Assembly: GCA_025267735.1 (NCBI GenBank)
Contig: CM046307.1
Span: forward strand, 53,005,395 to 53,069,394
DNA length: 64,000 nt
Reading direction: 5' to 3'
Source: Mactra quadrangularis
Taxonomy: Eukaryota; Mollusca; Bivalvia; Venerida; Mactridae
Shown here: piece after piece, positions 56,486 to 64,000 of the stretch
Numbering within the stretch: position 1 is the first letter of the stretch
How the letters are laid out: each line of letters starts with the position of its first letter
Notes under the pieces: generated by a model
Database searches by the model: none
What the model was told of the DNA's origin: nothing
The model's input: the letters and a program-made list of their open reading frames with translations, nothing else
Program-made: the position numbers and the translations under genes

Positions 56486-59400
56486 ATGGATATATTTGTT
56501 ACTGTTCTACTTGTGTTGGGTATAAGTACAGAAACAAGCGGTGAGTCATTATATGTTTTTTTAAAGAATCTTCTACTACAAAATTCCTTTAATTTATGTT
56601 TTACAATGAAAAACGAACAGAACAGGACAGAACTTCAGATTCAGTAAACGTGGACAGCGTACATAGTTGTAATAAGCATATATACAATGAATATTTTGAA
56701 TAGGTTGTGCAAATTTACCTGAGACAGAATCATACATTACTTGCTTTAAAAATGATAACCTTTCAAAATATATAAAAAAATATTTTTAAAAAAATCGACA
56801 TTTTTCTGCATTTTTTCATGTTATTTGGTTAATATCACGAATTGAACTGTATTTTAGCAAATACTTTTCTATATATTTTGAAAGGTCAATGTCTCAGCTT
56901 TGATTCGACACTAATTAAATTATTCTAGCTCAATGCTTGCTCAAGTTATTAATGTTTTTACAAACACTCACAATTTCTACAAAAAAAACAAGGGGTTGCC
57001 ATGGAAACTGTGAAATTTCAGGTAGTGCACCACAGTTTACTTTTGAGGACAATGCCGATTCTCATTTAGTGGACCTAAAGGAACAATTTAGCATGGGCGG
57101 AAAAGTATAGAGGGGGGGGGGTGCACGGTGACACCCTCTGGCCCCCGTACTTTATGTATTTATATACATTCGGTGTTATTTAATACTCATATAAGTATTT
57201 TCATATTCACACGTAGTGTAAGTTTCAAGCGTATGCACGTTCACCGAATTTACTGCTATAACCCAAGCTATCAGGCTACTGGTATGATGGCATCTATCTA
57301 TCTATCAATCTCCCCGGGAATTTATTCTCCACAAAGTGCAGCCGACATATAGGCGCAACGGAAATACAGCACTCTCATGGTTACCCGTTTTCACCAGGAT
57401 GGAGTGAAGCGATATATAAGTTAAATTTCTTGAGAATGTGAATAAGCAAGCAGAGTCCCAAGTAAGTAGGGTTCGAACCCGGGACCTCTCGATTCCTAAG
57501 CGCGCGTTCAACCACTGAACTACTGCTCATACATGTAATTTCTACTCGTTTCCATTGATAGGTTGGTTTTTCAAAAAGAATGACAAAGTATGTTATGGAA
57601 CTTTAGGATGCTTTTCCTGCAAAGATCCATTTTCATACTCTGGATGTTTGCTACCACATTCACCGGAAGTTATTGGAACTAAGTACTTCCTGTTCACAAG
57701 GAATTCCAGCGATAGTTATGAAGAATTAATAATGATGGACAATGAGAGAAGATGCAGCTGGAAGTCTTTTTGTACATCAAATAAAATCATCATAATCATT
57801 CATGGCTATTTAGATCATGTCGATAAACCATGGGTCAGAAAAATGGTGGATGAGCTTTTAAAACAAGTAAGTGATTTTATACAGGATCACTTCCATAGCA
57901 CATAAAACATTTAAGTAATATAACAAATACAATGCACACAAACATGCATACTCAGGCACATGGCACATATTAGCTTAAACAGAAAAATCTCCAACTCTAA
58001 CATCCTCGGTAAACCATGGCAGGGTAGTACTCGTCAACGATAATTCACAACATATGAGTACCGTGGGTTATCGGTGATGCAACTCTAAGTGCTTAATTAG
58101 CAATCTGGACACGACCGGCTCATGCACCGATAAATTAAGAAACCTTTGGCAACTTAATGGTGAATAACTATCTCGATATGAATTATATTGGGAATATTTC
58201 AAAATTTAACCTAATTAAGGTCTAAACCCGATCTTTAAGGCGTAAAATGTCACATCCCGGAATCTGCAAATGCACTATATGGACTCTCTTAAAATAAAAT
58301 CAAGTCAAGTTTGTACAGAATAGAATTACATGTATTATTAATTTCAACAACGTCTTTAAGAATCTGTTGTGTGTGGTGGCTGATTTATGCCATGTCGTAT
58401 TTTCGTTTCTTCGCCGCGAAGATACGAAGAAACGAAAACACGAAGACACGACAAATCCATAGTTTGTCGTATCTTCGTATTTTCGTTTTTTGTTTCTTCG
58501 CCACGAAGAAACGAACACAGGACAAAATAAATACAACAATACGGCTGATAAAATGTGTCGTATATTCGTCTTTTCGTTTCTTCGTGGCGAAGAAACGAAA
58601 GGACGAAGATACGACAAATTATGGATTTGTCGTGTTTTCGCCCTTCCGCGTCTTTTCGTTTCTTGGCCACGAAGAAACGAAAATACGAAGATACGACAGA
58701 TGAAGGGCGAAAACACGACAAATCCGGCAATCCTTTGATACATTCTGCGCGCCGTATCTCTAAATATAAGCCGCCCGGCAAGCTCAGTCTTCTGATCAAG
58801 AGGTCGTGGGTTCGATTCCCGGGCGGGCATACTTTCGTGGAGCTTGGTCATGAAATTATTTCTTCGCTCATTCTCTAACGTACCAATGATTTTTAATTAT
58901 GTAGGGCAGTTGTCAGTCACAGACGAAAGTATACGCTTAATAGTAAGTTAACAGCTAAACCCAGGGATTTAGCCTTTCCAGGAGGAGTGAGTAGGTTGAA
59001 TGACCGCCATTATATGACCTATATAATGTGTTGCTACTGTGTTAAACCCTACAAACAAACAAACAAATCTCTAAATATAGGCTATAAATTGAATAAAATA
59101 AAAATTATTTTTCTTCACTATTTTCAGGACAGTTACAATATTATATTCGTTGATTGGAGACAAGGGGCTGAACAATTTTACTTCAAATCAGTAGCCAACA
59201 TACGTGTAGTGGGTGCACAAGTTGCTCAGCTAATAGAAGAGTTCAAATATTGTTATGACATAGACCCAAGTGACGTCCATATAATTGGACACAGTCTAGG
59301 AGCGCATGCAGCCGGCTTTGCCGGGGAGTCTTTGAAAAATATTGGACGAATAACAGGTATCAAAAACTCACTATTTAGTTTATAAGTGCATGAAAAAAAT

Positions 59401-62400
59401 AATACCATTTTATAACGAAGAATGTATGCTCTATATACAGTGTACATATGTGATGATTATCATGCTGCTGTGGCGGAGATAGGGTATAACAGTATACAAT
59501 TTCTTCAATCCGCATAAAATGCAAGTTTAGTTCGCCTTTATCAAAATTCATTTTTGCCAATATCGCATAACTGCGCCATGTATGATTAAGGTTAAAATTT
59601 GTACTTATACCACTGTTTCTGAGTCTAGAATATATTGTTTATTATACGTGTAAAAGTAGTTTTTTGGACAGTTGTGTGACTTTCTTTATTCGTCGATCAG
59701 TTTTATAGAATTTAAATGCCGTGAGGCTGGCTGACGGAGAAAGTGGACTATTTTACTGTTATAGAACGACTACTTATCATTCTTATGATTGTTTCGTAGT
59801 TTTTGTTCATTATAAACGATTTGACCATCAGTATTCCAGTCAGTTTGATTTCCTACTAGAATACTAATGATGGTCAGATTACAACATGTGTATATATATT
59901 TGGATCGCGTAGGTCTATGACCTTTCAGTTATATTTTACTGATTATATGGCAGGGTTAGACCCAGCAGGTCCGACATTTAAAGTTATGTAAACTTGTTAT
60001 ATTTTCCTGATAATTTGGCAGGGTTAGACCCCGCAGGTCCGTCATTTGAAGTTATGTAAACGTGTTATATTTTAATGATAATTTGGCAGGGTTAGACCCA
60101 GCAGGTCCGTCATTTGAAGTTATGTAAACTTGTTATATTTTACTGATTATATGGCAGAGTTAGACCCAACAGGTCCGTCATTTAAAGTTATGTAAACTTG
60201 TTATATTTTTCTGATAATTTGGCAGGGGTAGACCCCGCAGGTCCGTCATTTGAAGTTATGTAAACGTGTTATTTCTTTTTAATTTGACAGGGGTAGACCC
60301 CGCAGGTCCGTCATTTGAAGTTATGTGAACTTGTTATATTTTTCTGATAATTTGGCAGGGTAAGACCCAGCAGGTCCGTCATTTGAAGTTATGTAAACTT
60401 GTTATATTTTACTGATTATATGGCAGAGTTAGACCCAGCAGGTCCGTCATTTGAAGTTATGTAATTTTGTTATATTTTTCTGATAATTTGGCAGGGTTAG
60501 ACCCCGCAGGCCCGTCATTTGAAGATGAAGATCCCGAAGTAAGACTTGATCCAACAGATGCTACATTTGTTGATGTTATACACACAGATACTGAAGAAAT
60601 ACACAAACTAGGTAATAACAATCGTTCAAATCCGGAGGTACTTATATGCTAAAATACCCTGGGATTCCGAGGATTGGTAATAACTTGTTTTTATACACTC
60701 CATTTTGTACGATAACTCCTGATAATTTAAATCTACTCCAAGCAAGGGATCACTAACAATACCATTTACACCTGGGTAGAGTGGAACAATAGTTGGTTAA
60801 TTTCTTACTCAAGGAAATTAGCAGTGCTAGAGGGGTTCGTACCCGGACCTCTTGACCCCTTAGGGCATAACCCCCCACTGGTCTCAGCTATAAAATAAAA
60901 AAATAATTATGAGTATACGTCTGTATAACTGTGTGTCACAGTATGCATTCATAAGATATAAGTTCCGTCATTCTTTTCATTTTAAACAACATTATTTCAT
61001 TCAAATGTTTCAGTCAAGCAGGATCTTATCTTTAAAAAAGCATATTGTCTAATACTATCAAATAACAGAATGTTAAAAACGTTTGAGTGAACTTTGTTAA
61101 AATAACAATTAAACTACAACAAATCTGTGACCGCACTCAATTATCATTGGTATTTTACATGCACATGTTGAATAATGGGCTTATTACAAAACGGATTGTA
61201 AAAAATGCATAGCATAAGGCTAAACCTTGGATACAAAAATCTAGTCCAAAACAGTAAGTTAGTTCACCGGTCACTTTGTCGTCATATTGTTGTTATGAGT
61301 TTATTGTTTTCTATCAACAGGATTTGGTATAAAACAACCAAGTGGAACAGTAGATTTCTACCCTAATGGTGGCAAGGAACAACTAGGTTGTCCTAACTCT
61401 TTCATGTCACAATTATACTTGATGTTTAATACCCAAGTTGACTACGGTAAGTTGATCTATATAGCTTTAGTCGATTTAGAATAAAGTCTTAATTTAATAG
61501 TGTGAGTCAAGGACTCATGATTGCAAAAGTGGTGCGGCTATACGAGTGAAAAAAATATGTTCTTAACTCAAGAGTCAACGATTATTTTACTAAATGACGA
61601 ATATTCTGATTCTTTCATGTCCCTTTTTCACTATATTTATATATTCATATAAGTTGTCAGGGAAATATGACGTAATTATAACGATATTTCATTGAAAGGA
61701 GCTTCTGACCAGGTTTGGTGAAATTTGTGTAGAAACGTGGCCGAACACCTCACAGTGCTTACGTCGCGTTTTGCTACTTAACCACTGCCAATACGCAAAT
61801 CACATGACGCTAGTAATATTATCTATTTATAGAATGCCCAAACCCCTCACAGTGCTTACGTAACCCTTTGTTATTTTTACAAATTATTAATTTAAACTAT
61901 ATTTTATCTTCAAATCGGCTCTCTGAGAGACGAATTTACTTGTGGTGGCAGTGGTTTTTGATTTATTAAAGGGAAACAACCGCTGTGGGGAATTTGATAC
62001 GTGGCATCCAGAGACTTAACAGTGATGATTATGCGATACACAGCAAAGGACGCCAAAAAATTAACAAGCTTTGATAGATCATTCTAAGCATTTCGGGCTC
62101 AGGTACGAAATCTCCACAGTGGTTATTTCCCTTTATGCGTGACGTTACCACTTTGAGGAGTTTGGCTCAGGTGAGCTAAAACAACATGTTTTTGTATTTC
62201 AGATGACATCGTTGATGTTGTGGCTTGTAACCATCTGCGTGCTTTACATTATTTCACAGAATCTATTAATAGTAACTGTACATATACGGCATATCCTTGT
62301 GCTTCTACATCCAATATGACGGCATCGCATTGTAACAGTTGTGACGTCACAGAGTGTGGTGTTATGGGTTTCCATACCAACTCATCTCTGACACCTGGGA

Positions 62401-62447
62401 TATATTTTCTATCAACCAATGCTGAAGAGCCTTTCTGCATTTCATAA
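56486..62447 (+). CDS. Secreted pancreatic-lipase-family protein, copy B, 6 exons
   Basis: Exons 56486-56540, 57562-57866, 59128-59356, 60495-60611, 61321-61446, 62203-62447. Each matches copy A in length and phase; 358 aa. Triad Ser176 (GHSLG), Asp199 (GLDPAGP) and His288 (CNHLRA) intact; lid cysteines 259 and 286 kept. Differences from A include Tyr for Trp at residue 101 of the HG-x oxyanion motif, a cluster in exon 3 (residues 135-163, including a new Cys), and a new N-glycosylation sequon in HTNSSLT near the C-terminus. No frameshift or stop, so both copies look functional; substrate preference may differ. Ends without a PLAT domain. It has eight decoy acceptors before exon 4. A recent duplicate is the simplest reading. 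Confidence 0.93.
56758..56886. mobile_element. 129-bp MITE in lipase B intron 1
   Basis: Perfect 17-bp inverted ends ACCTTTCAAAATATATA; absent from copy A. Confidence 0.7.
57355..57538 (-). mobile_element. SINE, minus strand, next to lipase B exon 2
   Basis: Orthologous copy of 34505-34690, ending about 30 bp upstream of the exon 2 acceptor. Confidence 0.75.
58374..58735. mobile_element. TTCGT/ACGAA hairpin cluster, lipase B intron 2
   Basis: About 360 bp of alternating TTCGTTTCTTCG and CGAAGAAACGAA motifs forming several nested hairpins, with CACGACAAATCC toward the ends. Absent from copy A. Probably a small foldback or MITE; borders not sharply defined. Confidence 0.65.
58769..59066 (+). 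mobile_element. tRNA-derived SINE in lipase B intron 2
   Basis: B box GGGTTCGATTCCCGG, tail AACAAACAAACAA. Flanked by the 13-bp direct repeat ATCTCTAAATATA (58756-58768, 59067-59079). Copy A has one ATCTCTAAATATA (near 36074-36086), the empty site. The A-box region is partly deleted. Confidence 0.92.
59935..60524 (+). repeat. 68-bp decoy splice-acceptor ladder, lipase B
   Basis: Nine units. Decoy AGs end at 59953, 60021, 60089, 60157, 60225, 60290, 60358 and 60426; the genuine acceptor ends at 60494. Period 68, with one 65-bp interval. Decoys run into a stop right after [13 protein letters not shown] codons. Confidence 0.93.
60760..60880 (-). mobile_element. SINE, minus strand, lipase B intron 4
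   Basis: Continuous version of the split SINE at 49060-49740: 'tcaaggaaattagcagtgct' followed by the complement of a B box. Confidence 0.65.
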
Positions 62448-62470
62448 AACGACATCAATGACCATAATTT

Positions 62471-62476
62471 AATAAA
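62471..62476 (+). terminator. Polyadenylation signal, lipase B
   Basis: AATAAA 24 nt after the stop codon, same context as copy A. Confidence 0.7.
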
Positions 62477-62660
62477 ATTTTGTATCTTTGTTTATTTGGT
62501 TGTTTACAGTATTTATAAATCCTTCACTAAGACAAGATGCTTTAAAAATCTGTTGACCAACATAGTACAGATCTGCTTTATTAAAACACTTTGGTTAATG
62601 CAAAACCATAGGAAGTACAAAATGCCTTACATGACAAGAAATAGTTATGTCCCTGAATAA

Positions 62661-63010
62661 GGGACTTTAGTCAGTTATTTCCCCTTGTATACTCTTCAAA
62701 ATAGGTAGGTCTAATTAGTTGGATTACTCGGATTTTACCCTTACTTTTCAATGTAAATTTGCCAAATTTAATCTTAAATAACTTTTTTGTGTATCATTTA
62801 ATTTGTTTGAAATTCAAGCTAATTATTTTTAAGTTAAAGAACTATCACTTGTGTTAATATCTTCATTAACAAGAAAGATATTAGATGAAATATTTTGTTA
62901 CCCTTACATGGAAATTCAAAGATAAAATCCGAGGATTCCAACTGTAAGGACCTACTTACCAATTGGATTGCTTCAGATTTTATCATGGAAAGATATTTGA
63001 CTGAAGTCCC
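62661..63010. mobile_element. MITE, GGGACTTTAGTCA family, copy 2
   Basis: 350 bp with ends GGGACTTTAGTCA and TGACTGAAGTCCC. Flanked by TAA (equivalently AAT); copy A reads 'ccctgaattaggatcg' without the element. Confidence 0.85.
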
Positions 63011-63321
63011 TAATTAGGATCGTTCCGATATTAAACCCGTCGTTTTTGATGGCCTTATTATTGAAACTTAACTGTACTTTTAACTCAAAATTACACTTTT
63101 TTCACACACAGCAAGGTAATACCTTACTAGACTATTGATTAAACTATTAATGTAATTACTAAAAGAGTTGTCGTTAAAATAATTTGATCCATGAAACATT
63201 CTTTATATGGGCGTAATGAATGGAACACGCGACTGTCCGATACCAATCCGCCAAGGACACTATATATACATGTATCTTTCTCTGAAAGTGCTTGTTTTTT
63301 ACTCAGTTTATTTTTTTTAAT

Positions 63322-63600
63322 TTAACGCTGTAGCAACACATTGTAAAGGTCATGCCACAGTCTGTCAATCTACACGTTTTTCCTGAAAAGGCTAAATGTC
63401 TTGATTTAGTTGTAAACCTGTTACTAGACGTATACTTCAGTCAGTGATTGACAACTTTCCTACATATTTTAGAATCAGAAGTAGGAGGTAGAATGACCGT
63501 AGAAATTATTTCATGACCAAACTCTAAGAAAGTCTGGTTTGCTCGGGAAACGAACCCACGACCCCTCGATCAGGTGACCCCTCTATCAGGCTATCATTTT
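63322..63600 (-). mobile_element. tRNA-derived SINE, minus strand, at duplication edge
   Basis: The 3' end 'taacgctgtagcaacacatt' is at the left and the complement of the B box 'aaacgaacccacgacccctc' at the right. In copy A only the first 40 bp or so of this SINE remain (52197-52235). Confidence 0.75.
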
Positions 63601-64000
63601 TGCTTGAAATCATTTTCAAGTATATACAATATATTTATGAATGTGTATAGATTTGCTGCTAAGTGTTTCATAGAAAGCGCGAAAACTTAGTACATTGTTT
63701 ATATTGCAGATTTTACTTCATTTGATTTACTCAAATAGTGATTAATAGAAGAATTTGAATGTTTATATCGTGTTTCTGAACATCTCAAATAAAATCTGGC
63801 AAAAATTACCTGCACGGGTTATTTTGCTTTATATAATGAATGATGTTAGAAGCAACGCGTAACGTAACGGCTGTGAGGAGTTTGGGATCTGCCACAACTT
63901 AGTTTTGGGTATAATCCATTATTCACCTGATTTATGACTAATCAAAGGATTCTGTCGCAAGTCAAGTTATATAACTGGTCCACCGAGTTAAAGGCCGCCC
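63601..64000. other. 3' flank, no gene seen
   Basis: AT-rich. A fragment near 63856-63890 ('taacggctgtgaggagtttg') resembles sequence in intron 5 of both lipases (e.g. 51329-51360). No ORF of note. Confidence 0.4.

Larger units (their letters stand above)
53459..63366 (+). repeat. Segmental duplication copy B (lipase B)
   Basis: Collinear with 31291-52235. Unlike copy A it has a single 38-bp unit upstream, an extra roughly 1.5 kb before the promoter, and no giant element in intron 2. It has its own private insertions at 56758, 58374, 58769 and 62661. Confidence 0.9.

Overview
This is eukaryotic genomic DNA, AT-rich and intron-rich, from an animal that is most likely a bivalve mollusc. That placement is an inference from the tRNA-derived SINEs, the MITE-rich introns and the gene structures; no single marker proves it. 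I found no bacterial-style operons, CRISPR arrays or rRNA.

Left half (about 3.9-29.1 kb, minus strand): one complete housekeeping gene, exportin-2 (CSE1L/CAS), the nuclear export receptor for importin-alpha. I could place 26 coding exons with GT-AG borders and compatible phases, giving 968 codons, close to the about 971 of vertebrate CSE1L. Its introns carry many short transposons: SINEs, hAT-, pogo- and TA-flanked MITEs, and a 398-bp element with 9-bp target duplications.

Right half (about 31.3-63.4 kb, plus strand): a tandem segmental duplication of a secreted pancreatic-lipase-family gene. Copies A (33268-51639) and B (56486-62447) each have six coding exons of identical length, encode 358 residues and keep the Ser-Asp-His triad. 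Because the copies are otherwise alignable, each serves as the pre-insertion site for transposons found only in the other.

The standout is a 10.7-kb structure (36099-46815) in intron 2 of lipase A. It has matching inverted ends, a 9-bp target duplication and an apparent empty site in lipase B. Its arms are mirror-image arrays of a 63-bp CpG-rich repeat (roughly 100 units) interrupted by GC-rich blocks of about 60-bp repeats. It looks like a giant foldback-type transposon with no recognisable transposase. The long ORFs inside it, open on both strands, are a by-product of a repeat length divisible by three.

A second unusual structure lies at exon 4 of both lipases. A 68-bp tandem repeat duplicates the 3' splice site plus the first codons of the exon, which include the catalytic Asp. 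This makes ladders of decoy acceptors (three clear in A, eight in B), each followed by an in-frame stop.
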